Shown here piece after piece: positions 9,536 to 18,216 of a stretch of 64,000 nt of DNA (its first letter is position 1; every line of letters starts with the position of its first letter). The position numbers were made by a program, and so were the translations under genes. Source of the stretch: Lentzea albidocapillata subsp. violacea. GTDB lineage: Bacteria > Actinomycetota > Actinomycetes > Mycobacteriales > Pseudonocardiaceae. The notes under the pieces are model-generated. The model saw only the letters and a list, made by a program, of their open reading frames with translations, had not been told where the DNA came from and did no database searches. The stretch lies in the NCBI RefSeq assembly GCF_900100275.1, contig NZ_FNET01000010.1:62001-126000 (forward strand), written 5' to 3'.

Positions 9536-10476
9536 AGGCTGTTGTGCAACGAAGATACGGATCGGCGGTGTTCGGTGACCTCGATGTGCCTGTGCCTGGG
9601 CAGGGCGAGGTTCTGCTGGAGGTGCGGGCGGCGGGCGTCGACATGGGCGTCTGGCACCTGCTCACCGGCAAGCCGTACCTGCTGCGGTTCCTCGGGTTCG
9701 GGTTCCGCGGGCCGAAGTCGCCGGTGCCCGGACGGGACGTCGCCGGTGTGGTGAAGGAGATCGGGCCCGGCGTGACCGGGTTCGCGGTCGGCGACGAGGT
9801 GTTCGGCACGTGCGACGGGTCGTTCGCCGAGTACGCGGTCGCGCCGGTCTCACGGCTCGCGCGCAAGCCGGAGGGGATCTCGTTCACGGAGGCGGCCGCG
9901 GTGCCGATCTCGGGCGGGACGGCGCTGCAGGGGTTGCGCGGAGTCCAGGCGGGACAACGGGTTCTGGTGCTCGGCGCGGGTGGCGGTGTCGGGTCGTACG
10001 GGGTCCAGATCGCGAAAGCTCTGGGCGCACATGTGACCGGTGTGTGCAGCACCAGCAAGGTGGAACTGGTGCGGTCTCTGGGTGCCGACGAGGTCTTCGA
10101 CTACACCGTCGCGGACTTCACCGGCACGTACGACCTGATCCTGGACTGCGGCGGCGCCAGGCCGTTGTCCAGGTTGCGCGGGGCCACGAACGAGCGCGGC
10201 AGGATCGTGCTGGTCGGTGCGGAGACCGGCGGTTCGATCACGGGCGGTTTCCAGAAGTCGCTGGGCTCGCCGCTGCTGAACCCGTTCTCGTCCAAGAAGT
10301 TCGTCCCGCTGATGTCCACCGAACGCGCTGACGTCTTCGACGAGCTGCGTGTGCTCATCGAGGCGGGCTCGGTGAAAGCCGCCGTGGGCAAGGTCTTCCC
10401 GCTGTCCGAAGCGCTCGACGCGGTGGACCATGTCTACTCGCGGCGGTCCGCCGGCAAGACGGTCGTCACGATCTGA
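9532..10476 (+). CDS. NAD(P)-dependent MDR alcohol/quinone oxidoreductase
   Basis: This 314-residue medium-chain dehydrogenase/reductase has an N-terminal GroES-like domain (GQGEVLLEVRAAGVDMGVW; PVPGRDVAGVVKEIG) and a Rossmann domain with VLVLGAGGGVGSYGVQIAKALGA. No structural-zinc cysteines and no catalytic Cys are seen, so it groups with zinc-free quinone oxidoreductase or enone reductase types that use NADPH. GTG at 9532 overlaps the XRE stop, making it the third gene of that operon. Its 3' end overlaps the convergent amidohydrolase by 43 bp. Confidence 0.9.
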   Translation: MKAVVQRRYGSAVFGDLDVPVPGQGEVLLEVRAAGVDMGVWHLLTGKPYLLRFLGFGFRGPKSPVPGRDVAGVVKEIGPGVTGFAVGDEVFGTCDGSFAEYAVAPVSRLARKPEGISFTEAAAVPISGGTALQGLRGVQAGQRVLVLGAGGGVGSYGVQIAKALGAHVTGVCSTSKVELVRSLGADEVFDYTVADFTGTYDLILDCGGARPLSRLRGATNERGRIVLVGAETGGSITGGFQKSLGSPLLNPFSSKKFVPLMSTERADVFDELRVLIEAGSVKAAVGKVFPLSEALDAVDHVYSRRSAGKTVVTI

Positions 10477-11615
10477 CCTCCGATCACCACGGTCGTCACG
10501 TGGTGCAACGCCGTGATGTCCCGCACGGGATCTCCTTGCACGGCAATGATGTCCGCATCCCAGCCGGGTTTCAGCACGCCCTTGCTCACGCCGCACGCCT
10601 TGGCGGCCTGACTGGTCGCGCTCGCCAGCACGGCGGCGTTCGGGATGCCCGCCTCGATCATGTTCCGCAGGGCGTGGGCGGTGATCCCGTGTGGTTTGCC
10701 CGCGCCGATACCACCGTCCGTACCGGAGACCGTACGCACGCCATGGTCGTACATGCGCCCGGTCGCGTCGATCTTGGCGGCCATGCTCATCCCCATGCGG
10801 TCGAACGCCTCCTGGATGTGAGGAGGCGGTTCCATGGTGACGCCGAGGGTGTGGCAGACGGCGATGTCGGCCTCCGCCAGCGCGTCCATCAGTTCGACGG
10901 GGACGACCATGGCCCCGCCGGACAGGCACGTGCAGTGCTCGATGCCGTCCACACCGGCGGCCACGGCCTGCTGGACGGCCCTGAGGCTGTGGGCGTGCGC
11001 GGTCACCGGGAGGCCCAGCGAATGGGCCTCCTCGACCACCACGCGCAGGTCGTGCTCGGTGAACTGGCAGTCGTCGACGATCGTGCCGGGGGTGGTGAAC
11101 CCGCCGCTGGCCATGATCTTGACGATGTCGACGTTGCGTTCGGCTCTAGCGCGCACGGCCTGGCGGAGCGCGTCGTCCCCGGACGCTTGGCCACCCATCG
11201 ACCAGCAGTGACCCCGTGGGCTGGTGATGGGCGGGCCGGAGGCGAGGACGCGTTGCCGGTGCTTCGCGCGCTGGTCCACCACGGCCCACGCGCGGTCACC
11301 CAGATCGCGGACGGTGGTGACGCCTGCCCTGAGGTGGCGGTCGAGGCTGTCCCTGATCACCGCGTCGAGGTGCTCGGAGGTGAAGTCCGGCAGGCGGTCC
11401 AGCGCGCCGTTCTCGCTGTCCGCGCACAAATGGACGTGGGTGTCGATCAGTCCGGGAAGGACGGTGGCGGTGCCGAGGTCGACCACCTCGGCACCGGCGA
11501 CGTCGGGACGCCCCTGCTCGACGGCCTTGATCTTGCCGTCCTCGACGAGGACCGTGACAGGGCCCGCGATGGACCGCTCACCGTCGAACGCACGCTCTGC
11601 CCGCAGCGCCAGCAT
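10434..11615 (-). CDS. Amidohydrolase-superfamily metal-dependent hydrolase
   Basis: This 393-residue amidohydrolase of the imidazolonepropionase/Xaa-Pro-dipeptidase-like group carries GLIDTHVHLCADS (HxH metal pair), DIVKIMASGG (probable carboxylated Lys), TAHAHS, GIEHCTCL and the final metal Asp in SGTDGGIG. The start at 11615 (MLALRAERAFDG) begins the usual N-terminal beta-sandwich. It lies 38 bp downstream of the GTP cyclohydrolase gene on the same strand, so the two are probably cotranscribed, which makes a cyclic amide or deaminated product of that pathway a candidate substrate (inference). Confidence 0.88.
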   Translation of the reverse strand: MLALRAERAFDGERSIAGPVTVLVEDGKIKAVEQGRPDVAGAEVVDLGTATVLPGLIDTHVHLCADSENGALDRLPDFTSEHLDAVIRDSLDRHLRAGVTTVRDLGDRAWAVVDQRAKHRQRVLASGPPITSPRGHCWSMGGQASGDDALRQAVRARAERNVDIVKIMASGGFTTPGTIVDDCQFTEHDLRVVVEEAHSLGLPVTAHAHSLRAVQQAVAAGVDGIEHCTCLSGGAMVVPVELMDALAEADIAVCHTLGVTMEPPPHIQEAFDRMGMSMAAKIDATGRMYDHGVRTVSGTDGGIGAGKPHGITAHALRNMIEAGIPNAAVLASATSQAAKACGVSKGVLKPGWDADIIAVQGDPVRDITALHHVTTVVIGGQIVTTVLPADRRE

Positions 11616-11653
11616 CGGCCCATTCTGAGCGCCACATGCTGGGAAAGCAATGG

Positions 11654-12289
11654 TCAGCGGGCATGCGGCAGCGTCGTGAACCCCTCGACCTGGGGCAGGT
11701 CGTGACCGAGCCGGTCCCGCTTCGCCGTCAGGTACGCGATGTTGTGCGCGTTGGGCGTCATCAGCGACGGCACGCGCGCGGTCACCGAGATCCCGTGGGA
11801 CTCCAGCGCCGCGATCTTGTCCGGGTTGTTGGACATCAGCCGCACGGACTGCACGCGCAGGTGCTTGAGCACGCGAGCCGCGGGGGAGTAGTCGCGAACA
11901 TCGACGGGCAGGCCGAGTGACGTGGCCGAGTCCAACGTGTCCAGTCCTTCGTCCTGCAGCACGTGGGTGCGGATCTTCGACACCAGACCGATTCCGCGCC
12001 CTTCGTGACCGCGCAGGTAGACGAGGATCCCGCTGCCCTCGCGCACGATCGTGTTCAGCGCGGCGTCGAGTTGCTCGCCGCACTCGCAGCGCATCGCGGC
12101 GAAGATGTCGCCGGTCATGCACTCGGAGTGGATGCGCACGAGGACGTTCTCGCGCAGCTTCGTCTTGCCGTACACCAGGGCCATGTGTTCGTGGCCGTCC
12201 GCTCGGAACGCGACCGCGCGGAAGGTGCCACGCCGTGTCACCAGATCGGATTCCGCCACGTCTTCGTCACTGAAGGCCTGCTCGAACAT
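11654..12289 (-). CDS. Variant GTP cyclohydrolase II (RibA-type; likely formamide-retaining)
   Basis: This stand-alone 211-residue RibA-fold protein lacks the RibB half that the main riboflavin enzyme of actinobacteria carries. Zinc ligands Cys57, Cys68 and Cys70 (HSEC, MRCECG), HEGRG and the Asp130/Arg132 pair (LPVDVRDY) are intact, so ring opening of GTP is expected. The E. coli Tyr105 position, in KIRAYALQD, is His109 here (KIRTHVLQD). In a Streptomyces coelicolor paralogue a change at this Tyr yields the formylated pyrimidine (FAPy-GMP) instead of the deformylated product, as I recall. A creatininase-family gene nearby could remove the formyl. Start ATG 12289. Confidence 0.85.
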   Translation of the reverse strand: MFEQAFSDEDVAESDLVTRRGTFRAVAFRADGHEHMALVYGKTKLRENVLVRIHSECMTGDIFAAMRCECGEQLDAALNTIVREGSGILVYLRGHEGRGIGLVSKIRTHVLQDEGLDTLDSATSLGLPVDVRDYSPAARVLKHLRVQSVRLMSNNPDKIAALESHGISVTARVPSLMTPNAHNIAYLTAKRDRLGHDLPQVEGFTTLPHAR

Positions 12290-12380
12290 CTCCGGTCCCC
12301 TCGTCGCCAGGCGCCTTCCGAACGTGCAGCTACGCTCGGATGGAGTCGCACCGTAACCCGACCGCACAGCGGAGGTCACC
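12290..12380. promoter_or_regulatory. Divergent promoter region of the GTP-derived cluster; SD for a CTG start
   Basis: The 91 bp between the divergent cyclohydrolase and PTPS-like genes must hold both promoters. GGAGG at 12371-12375 sits five bases before CTG at 12381 and is the best ribosome binding site for the plus-strand gene. No operator-like repeat was recognised. Confidence 0.5.
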
Positions 12381-12791
12381 CTGTTCAGCATCACCGTCCG
12401 CGATCACGTGATGATCGCCCACAGTTTCCGCGGCGAGGTCTTCGGTCCGGCACAACGTCTGCATGGAGCAACGTTTCTGGTCGACGCAACGTTCAAACGG
12501 GCTGAACTCGATTCGGACAACATCGTCGTCGACATCGGACTCGCGACCCAGGAGCTGAACAAGGTCCTGGCCGCCTTCAACTACCGCAACCTGGACGAAG
12601 AACCCCAGTTCGCGGGCATCAACACGTCCACGGAGTGGCTCGCGAAACACATCGCGGACCAGCTCGCGGACAAGATCTCCGAGGGTGCCCTGGGTGAGGG
12701 CGCTCACGGGATCGATGCGATCGCCGTCACACTCCATGAGTCTCATGTGGCGTGGGCCGGCTACGAACGTGCACTTCGTCCTTCCGGCTGA
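12381..12791 (+). CDS. Degenerate 6-pyruvoyltetrahydropterin synthase-like protein
   Basis: A 136-residue T-fold protein of the PTPS/QueD family. The family N-terminus [15 protein letters not shown] only fits if translation starts at CTG 12381, which has GGAGG five bases upstream; the GTG at 12408 would remove the first strand. Key residues differ from QueD: the CxxxHGH block reads [12 protein letters not shown], so the catalytic Cys and the third zinc His are gone, whereas AHSF and the C-terminal HESHVAW remain. It may bind a pterin or pyrimidine without standard PTPS chemistry. It opens an overlapping four-gene plus-strand operon. Confidence 0.85.
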   Translation: MFSITVRDHVMIAHSFRGEVFGPAQRLHGATFLVDATFKRAELDSDNIVVDIGLATQELNKVLAAFNYRNLDEEPQFAGINTSTEWLAKHIADQLADKISEGALGEGAHGIDAIAVTLHESHVAWAGYERALRPSG

Positions 12792-13740
12792 CGTCGGGGA
12801 TCCTGGCGGTCCCAGCGGCGGCAACGTCTACGACCTGCGCGTGAGCGCGGGCCTGAACCGTCTGCTCGTCGCTGGGGACTGGCCGCGTCCGAGTGACGCC
12901 ACCGCGTTGGAGCAAACGCTTGCGGGGATCCCGCACGGAGACGTCGTGCTCCTCGACGGCCTCGTGAGCTGCGGACTGCCCGAAATCGTCGTTCCTCACG
13001 CACGAAGATTGAACATCGCTGTCCTCGTGCACCTGCCGCTCGCCGACGAGACGGGCCTCGACCCCGGCACCGCACGCGCCCTCGACGCCCGCGAAGGCCA
13101 GGTCCTGAGGGCCGCGAGGGCGGTCATCGCGACGAGTCCGACGGCCGCGCGTGACATCGAGCGCAGGCACGGGCTCGACCACGTCCACGTCGTCGTCCCG
13201 GGCACCGATCCGGCGCCGCGAGCGCCCGGCACGGACGGCGTGCACCACCTGTTGTGCGTCGCGTCCATCACAGCCCGCAAAGGCCACGACCTGCTGGTCA
13301 GGGCGTTGCGGAGGATCGAACGCGACTGGCGGCTGACGTGCGTGGGCCCGCATCGGCCGTTCCTGCGCGAACTCCCGCGAGACGATCGGGTCAGCTTCCC
13401 CGGACCACTCGCCGGCAAGGCTCTGACCAGCGCGTACGCCAGTGCCGACCTCTTCGTGCTGGCCTCCCGCGCCGAGACCTACGGCATGGTCGTCACCGAG
13501 GCGCTCGCGCACGGTCTGCCGGTCATCGCGAGTGCTGTCCCGGACGCCCTCGGCGATGGCGGTCTGCTCATTCCCGCCGGGGACGAAAATGCATTGGAAG
13601 CTGCACTAACACGCTGGTTCGAAGATCAGGATTTTCGGTCCGAACTGCGGGCGAGGGCGCTCGCCCGGCGAGCTGTTCTGTCCACTTGGGACGAATCCAC
13701 AGAGGATCTGCGGAGGGTGCTGGCTACGCTCCGGCCATGA
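12769..13740 (+). CDS. GT4-type glycosyltransferase
   Basis: This 323-residue GT-B glycosyltransferase has an N-terminal VHFVLPADV followed by [11 protein letters not shown] (the acceptor-domain glycine loop) and the C-terminal donor domain with [16 protein letters not shown] and the E-x7-E motif region [24 protein letters not shown] chose GTG 12769, where family similarity begins, giving a 23-bp overlap with the PTPS-like gene; ATG 12736 or 12745 are alternatives. It probably adds a nucleotide-activated sugar to a cytosolic or membrane-bound intermediate of this cluster. Confidence 0.88.
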   Translation: MHFVLPADVGDPGGPSGGNVYDLRVSAGLNRLLVAGDWPRPSDATALEQTLAGIPHGDVVLLDGLVSCGLPEIVVPHARRLNIAVLVHLPLADETGLDPGTARALDAREGQVLRAARAVIATSPTAARDIERRHGLDHVHVVVPGTDPAPRAPGTDGVHHLLCVASITARKGHDLLVRALRRIERDWRLTCVGPHRPFLRELPRDDRVSFPGPLAGKALTSAYASADLFVLASRAETYGMVVTEALAHGLPVIASAVPDALGDGGLLIPAGDENALEAALTRWFEDQDFRSELRARALARRAVLSTWDESTEDLRRVLATLRP

Positions 13741-14516
13741 CCTTCGCCCCGGAATGGCTGGCACTGCGCGAAATCGCCGACGCTGACGCACGCTCGGAGG
13801 AGCTCGCGGACGTGGTCCGCGAAACTCTGGTGAACCGAAACCCCCTGACGATCCGTGACCTCGGTTGTGGAACGGGATCGATGGGACGATGGCTCGCCGG
13901 GAGGCTCGGCGGCGTACAGCACTGGGTGCTGCACGACCGCGACCCCCGGCTGCTCGGGCTGGCGGTGGCCGGCATGAACGAGCTGGAGAACGTCACCGCC
14001 GAAACGCGTGAGGGTGACCTCACGTCCCTGAAAGCCGCCGACATCGAGGGCGCAGACCTGGTCACGTGCTCCGCTTTGCTCGACTTGCTCACTACCAACG
14101 AGATGAACGCTCTGGCGGTTGCATGCGTAGAAGCACATGTGCCCGCACTGTTCACGCTCTCGGTGGCAGGCCGGATCGACATCGATCCGGCCGAGCCGCT
14201 CGACGCCGCCTTCCAGGACGCGTTCAACGCTCACCAGCGTCGCGTCGTGGACGGGCGCCGTCTGCTCGGACCTGATGCACCGGCTGTCGCCGAAGAGGCG
14301 TTCGTGGCAGCAGGCGCTTCGGTTCGCACGGCTCAGAGCCCCTGGCGCATGAATGGCGACGCCCTGCAGCGGGAATGGCTGAAGGGCTGGGTCGACGCCG
14401 CGGTGGAGCAGGAACCCACACTCGCCGCCGAGGCCCCCGAGTACCTGCGCCGCAGGTCAACGGCCTCCGTGACGGTCCACCACGTCGACCTGCTGGCACT
14501 ACCGGGAGCTGTGTGA
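13737..14516 (+). CDS. SAM-dependent class I methyltransferase
   Basis: This 259-residue Rossmann methyltransferase has motif I IRDLGCGTGSMGRW, an acidic end of strand 2 (LHDRDPRLL) and motif IV ADLVTCSALLDLLT. The ATG at 13737 overlaps the glycosyltransferase stop by 4 bp (ATGA). Its long C-terminal region with LLGPDAPAVAEEAF and WLKGWVDAAVEQEP probably shapes the acceptor site. Its position between a glycosyltransferase and a flippase-like protein suggests that it modifies the same product. Confidence 0.9.
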   Translation: MTFAPEWLALREIADADARSEELADVVRETLVNRNPLTIRDLGCGTGSMGRWLAGRLGGVQHWVLHDRDPRLLGLAVAGMNELENVTAETREGDLTSLKAADIEGADLVTCSALLDLLTTNEMNALAVACVEAHVPALFTLSVAGRIDIDPAEPLDAAFQDAFNAHQRRVVDGRRLLGPDAPAVAEEAFVAAGASVRTAQSPWRMNGDALQREWLKGWVDAAVEQEPTLAAEAPEYLRRRSTASVTVHHVDLLALPGAV

Positions 14517-15475
14517 TGAAGAAGTTGTGGCCGTGGCTTCGCCTGATGCTGGCGCTGGGCATCCTGGTTGCTCTGGGCGTGCGCCTGGGCACCGGGGCGT
14601 TCCTCGACGGACTGCGCGCGATCGACGCGTTCTCCGTCGCCGCCGCACTGGCGATCGGGCTCGTGACGACGGTGCTCAGCGCGGGTCGCTGGGTCCTCGT
14701 CGCGCGCCGCCTCGGCCTGCCGCTGACCCTGCGCACCGCGGTCAGCGACTACTACCGCGCCCAGCTCGTCAACGCCGTGCTGCCCGCGGGCGTGCTCGGC
14801 GACGTGCACCGCGCGGTCAACCACGGCCGTGAGTCGGGCGACGTCGGACGGGGCGTGCGCGCCGTGTTCTTCGAGCGCTTCGCCGGTCAGATCGTGCTCA
14901 TCGGGATCGGGCTCGCGGTGCTGCTCACGCACCCCGCGCCCGGCCTCGGCCTCGCTCCGAACGGCACCACCGTCGCGTTGGTTCTCGCCGGTCTGGCCGC
15001 CCTCGTCGCCGCCGGCTGGAACATCCGGCCGGTGCGAAAGGCGCTGGTCAACACCCTCGCAGACGGCATCAGGCTGTTGTCGCTCAAGACCTGGCCCGCT
15101 GTCATCGGGTTGTCCGCCGCCACGGTCGCCGGTTACGTCGCGCTGTTCCTGGTGGCCGCCCGCGCCGCCGGGTCGGACGCGACGGTCACCCAGCTCGCGC
15201 CGGTCGTCGTGCTGGCGCTGCTGATCATGGCGATCCCGGTCAACATCGGCGGGTTCGGCCCCCGCGAGGCGTTCCTCGCGGTGGCGTTCGGTGCCGCCGG
15301 TCTGGGCGCCGCGCAGGGCTTCACCACGGGCATCGTCTACGGCGTGCTGGCGCTCATCGCCGCACTGCCCGGCGCGGTCGTGCTGTTCCTGTCACGCCGG
15401 AGGACCGAACAGGTCGAGGTAGTGGCGGAAGGACTCGGCCAGCCCCGCGAGCAGGAGCTCGCCCTTGCGCGCTGA
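14516..15475 (+). CDS. Flippase-like membrane protein (LPG synthase TM-domain family)
   Basis: This 319-residue integral membrane protein has seven to eight hydrophobic segments, of the UPF0104/lysylphosphatidylglycerol synthase transmembrane-domain family (AglD/MprF flippase half). The cytoplasmic loop YRAQLVNAVLPAGVLGDVHRA and the late VNIGGFGPREAFLAVAFGA are characteristic. Family members translocate lipid-linked molecules across the membrane, which fits a cluster with a glycosyltransferase and a CDP-alcohol phosphatidyltransferase. It starts at ATG 14516, sharing one base with the upstream stop, and its end overlaps the convergent creatininase gene by 84 bp. Confidence 0.87.
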   Translation: MKKLWPWLRLMLALGILVALGVRLGTGAFLDGLRAIDAFSVAAALAIGLVTTVLSAGRWVLVARRLGLPLTLRTAVSDYYRAQLVNAVLPAGVLGDVHRAVNHGRESGDVGRGVRAVFFERFAGQIVLIGIGLAVLLTHPAPGLGLAPNGTTVALVLAGLAALVAAGWNIRPVRKALVNTLADGIRLLSLKTWPAVIGLSAATVAGYVALFLVAARAAGSDATVTQLAPVVVLALLIMAIPVNIGGFGPREAFLAVAFGAAGLGAAQGFTTGIVYGVLALIAALPGAVVLFLSRRRTEQVEVVAEGLGQPREQELALAR

Positions 15476-16081
15476 CGCCAGGGACGGACGCCCGATGACG
15501 CCGGAGGACGTGTACGGCGCCAGACCCAGGGTGAGCAGGTGCCGCCTGTCCTCCGCCAGGTGGTCAGAGGTTTCGTAGCCGGGACGGATCAGATCGGGGT
15601 GCGCGTGCAGCAGGATCGACGTCTCCAGCTCGCCCGCGTGCATGTCGCTGTACGCCGAGGTCTCGATGCCGGCCTTCTCCCGCGCGAACGCCCAGTCGTC
15701 CCGGCCGGGGAACAGCGCCAGGCCCTCGCCCTCCTGCACGATGTTGGACAGCACGTAGTTGCCGCCGTGGCCGTTGACCAGCACGACGTTCGTGACACCG
15801 TTGCGCCGCAGGGACTCCGCGATGTCCGTGACCACTGAGATCAACGTGCGCGCGGAGATGCTGACGGTCCCCGGCCAGTCGGCGTGCTCCTGCGAGCACG
15901 AGAACTGGATCGGCGGCAGCAGCCGGACCGGGTACCTCGCCGCGATCTCCGACGCGATGGTCCACGCGATCACCGAGTCCGTGGCCAGCGGCAGGTGCGG
16001 ACCGTGCTGCTCGGTGCTGCCGACCGGGAGCACGGCCACGCTCCTACCGCGGACGTCGACCGTGGTGTCACTCGGAAACAT
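15392..16081 (-). CDS. Creatininase-family amidohydrolase (ArfB-like deformylase candidate)
   Basis: This 229-residue creatininase-fold hydrolase keeps the dinuclear metal site: STEQHGPHLPLATD (Glu, His, Asp), NGHGGN and HAGELETS. The family includes creatininase, MftE and the archaeal ArfB, which deformylates 2-amino-5-formylamino-6-ribosylaminopyrimidinone 5'-phosphate. Since a cyclohydrolase predicted to leave that formyl group is 3 kb away in the same cluster, deformylation is the most economical role. I take ATG 16081 over an upstream TTG at 16099. It overlaps the end of the MDR dehydrogenase gene by 14 bp. Confidence 0.88.
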   Translation of the reverse strand: MFPSDTTVDVRGRSVAVLPVGSTEQHGPHLPLATDSVIAWTIASEIAARYPVRLLPPIQFSCSQEHADWPGTVSISARTLISVVTDIAESLRRNGVTNVVLVNGHGGNYVLSNIVQEGEGLALFPGRDDWAFAREKAGIETSAYSDMHAGELETSILLHAHPDLIRPGYETSDHLAEDRRHLLTLGLAPYTSSGVIGRPSLASARKGELLLAGLAESFRHYLDLFGPPA

Positions 16082-17045
16082 GACCCTGACCGTAGTCAAT
16101 CCGGTGGCACAGCGCCGGAATCCCGCCGTCGGCCAGCCTGGGCATTACGTCGGGCAGGTCCTCGAACGCGCTGTGGCCCGTGATCAGCGCGTCGAACCTG
16201 TCGTCGGCCAGCAGGTCGAGCGCGACCGCCATGCGTTCGGCGTAGGAGCGGTCGGGACGGCCGACCGTGCCGACCTGGCTGCTGCGGATCGTCAGCCTGC
16301 GCGAGTGGAAGAACTCGCCCAGCGGCACGGAGATCAACCTGTCGCCGTACCAGCTCAGCTCGATCACGCGGCCTTCCGGCGCGAGCAGGCCGAGAGCCGT
16401 GGTGAGGCCCGGTTCGGTCGCACTCGCGTGGAAGACCAGATCGCACCCGTCGAGAGCATTGCCCGGCAGGGCGAAGCCGACACCGAGCTGCCGGGCCACG
16501 GCCTCGCGGGCGGGATCGGAGTCCACGAGCTCCACGCGGGCGCCGGGGAACGTGGCGAGCACCGCCGCGATGCTCGACCCGACCATGCCACCGCCGACCA
16601 CCGCGATCCGGTCGCCGACCAGCGGACGCGCGTCCCACACCGCGTTGACCGCGGTCTCGACGGTGCCCGCCAGCACCGCCCTGGCCGCCGGCACCGCGTC
16701 GGGCACGAGCGTGACCGAGGTTTCCGGTACCACGTAACGAGTCTGGTGTGGATAGAGACAGAACACCGTGCGCCCTCTCAGGTGCCCGTGTTCGACGACG
16801 CCCACGTTGAGGTACCCGTACTTCACCGGCCACGGGAAGTCGCCCTCCTGGAAGGGAGCCCTCATCACCGCGTACTGGTTCTCCGGCACGCCACCGCGGA
16901 ACACGAGGGTCTCCGTGCCTCGGCTCACGCCGGAGAACAGCGTGCGCACCTCGACCTCACCCGGACCGGGTTCGGGCAGTGTGACCTGCCGGACTTCCCC
17001 GTTTCCGGATTCGTTGAGCCAAAAGGCACTCGCCGTACGTGTCAC
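16068..17045 (-). CDS. MDR-family dehydrogenase of the GTP-derived cluster
   Basis: A 325-residue zinc-binding-dehydrogenase-like protein with an N-terminal catalytic domain starting EVEVRTLFSGVSRGTETLVFRGG, the pattern of the bacteriochlorophyllide/2-desacetyl hydroxyethyl group rather than classical ADH. The Rossmann domain has IAVVGGGMVGSSIAAVLATFPGA. No structural Cys4 zinc lobe is visible. It is the first gene of a two-gene minus-strand operon with the creatininase, divergent from the CDP-alcohol phosphatidyltransferase. It may oxidise or reduce a polyol or sugar side chain of the cluster's product; the substrate is unknown. Confidence 0.85.
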   Translation of the reverse strand: MTRTASAFWLNESGNGEVRQVTLPEPGPGEVEVRTLFSGVSRGTETLVFRGGVPENQYAVMRAPFQEGDFPWPVKYGYLNVGVVEHGHLRGRTVFCLYPHQTRYVVPETSVTLVPDAVPAARAVLAGTVETAVNAVWDARPLVGDRIAVVGGGMVGSSIAAVLATFPGARVELVDSDPAREAVARQLGVGFALPGNALDGCDLVFHASATEPGLTTALGLLAPEGRVIELSWYGDRLISVPLGEFFHSRRLTIRSSQVGTVGRPDRSYAERMAVALDLLADDRFDALITGHSAFEDLPDVMPRLADGGIPALCHRIDYGQGHVSE

Positions 17046-17087
17046 TCACAACACCTCCGCCGCACGAAGTTCGTTAGGGGCCACCTG

Positions 17088-17822
17088 ATGATCACACTTC
17101 AGCACACCAGGACCGCGCCCGTCCTGCGGGAGCCTGCCATCTGGGCGGGGCTTCAGGTCCTCGCGCTGGGCATGGTCGGTGCCACCGCCGGTCTCGGCCC
17201 GCTCGGCTGGGCCGCCGGTCTCGCCTACGGGTTCGCCACGTGGGCGTTCCTCGGTTACGGCATGCAACGGCACCGCACCTCGGCTTTGGGACCCGCTGAC
17301 CGGGTCACGCTCGCCCGCGGCCTGATGGTCGGCGCGGTGACCGCCCTGGTCGCCGACCGTGCCGGGCAGGACGTGCCGGTCGCGCTGGTCGTGATGCTGG
17401 CGGCCGTCGCGCTGTCACTCGACTGGGTGGACGGTCAGGTTGCTCGCCGCACGGGCACCTCGACCGCGCTGGGCGCCCGGTTCGACATGGAGGTCGACGC
17501 GTTCCTGATCCTGGTGCTGAGCGCCTACGTGGCCGTGCACATGGGTCCGTGGGTGCTCGCGATCGGACTCATGCGGTACGTGTTCGTCGCCGCTTCCTGG
17601 CGGTTCCGCTGGATGAACGCACCGCTGCCCGCCAGTTACGCCCGCAAGGTCGTGGCCGCGATCCAGGGGATCTTCCTCGTCGTGGCGGCGTCCGGCCTGC
17701 TTCCGGCAGCGGGGCTCCTCGTTGGTCTCGCGCTGGCATCGCTCGTGTGGTCGTTCGGTCGCGATGTGCTCTGGCTGTGGAACAACGCGGCCGTTTCGGT
17801 GGGAGAATCCCGCCATGCCTGA
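17088..17822 (+). CDS. CDP-alcohol phosphatidyltransferase
   Basis: This 244-residue polytopic membrane enzyme has a complete CDP-OH-P signature: DG-x2-AR-x8-G-x3-D-x3-D, reading DGQVARRTG then GARFDMEVD. Such enzymes move a phosphatidyl or other phospho-group from a CDP-alcohol to a hydroxyl acceptor, making phospholipids with polyol head groups. ATG 17088 follows a short divergent promoter (17046-17087). In this cluster the acceptor could be a ribityl or glycosyl group, which would tether the product to lipid; this is inference. It overlaps the DoxX gene by 8 bp. Confidence 0.92.
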   Translation: MITLQHTRTAPVLREPAIWAGLQVLALGMVGATAGLGPLGWAAGLAYGFATWAFLGYGMQRHRTSALGPADRVTLARGLMVGAVTALVADRAGQDVPVALVVMLAAVALSLDWVDGQVARRTGTSTALGARFDMEVDAFLILVLSAYVAVHMGPWVLAIGLMRYVFVAASWRFRWMNAPLPASYARKVVAAIQGIFLVVAASGLLPAAGLLVGLALASLVWSFGRDVLWLWNNAAVSVGESRHA

Positions 17823-18216
17823 GCAGACCTCAACCGCGGCGAAGATCGGCAACATCGTCGTCTGGATCCTGCAGATCGTGCTCGCCGTGCAGTTCGTGAT
17901 GAACGGCTACGCGCTGTTCACCGACTCGTTCGTCGCCAAGTTCGACGACATCGGCTTCGGTCAGTGGTTCCGCTACTTCACCGGTGTGCTGGAGATCGCC
18001 ACCGCGATCGGCCTGCTCATCCCGCCCATCTGCGGCCTCGCGGCGCTGGGCCTCGCGGGCATCATGGCCGGCGCGGCGCTCACCGAGTTCACCCTGGTGA
18101 CCAACGGTGGACTCGACGACGCGAAGATGCCGCTGATCTTCATGGTGTGGGCGCTGGTGATCGCGGTCTACCGCCGGGAGCAGATCTTCGGAGTGTTCAA
18201 GCTCGTCAGGAAGTGA
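17815..18216 (+). CDS. DoxX-family membrane protein
   Basis: This 133-residue four-helix membrane protein of the DoxX/DoxD family has a first helix IGNIVVWILQIVLAVQFVMNGY, a second with FTGVLEIATAIGLLIP, then GLAGIMAGAALTEF and the last helix MPLIFMVWALVIAVYRR. DoxX proteins are linked to membrane redox and thiol stress but are poorly defined. ATG 17815 lies inside the end of the phosphatidyltransferase gene, so the two are coupled. Its 3' end overlaps the convergent reductase gene by 11 bp. Confidence 0.9.
   Translation: MPEQTSTAAKIGNIVVWILQIVLAVQFVMNGYALFTDSFVAKFDDIGFGQWFRYFTGVLEIATAIGLLIPPICGLAALGLAGIMAGAALTEFTLVTNGGLDDAKMPLIFMVWALVIAVYRREQIFGVFKLVRK

Noticed and set aside
11654-12289. 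Calling the cyclohydrolase the main riboflavin RibA
   Set aside because: It lacks a fused RibB, is not near other rib genes apart from the reductase-like domain, and has the diagnostic Tyr replaced by His.
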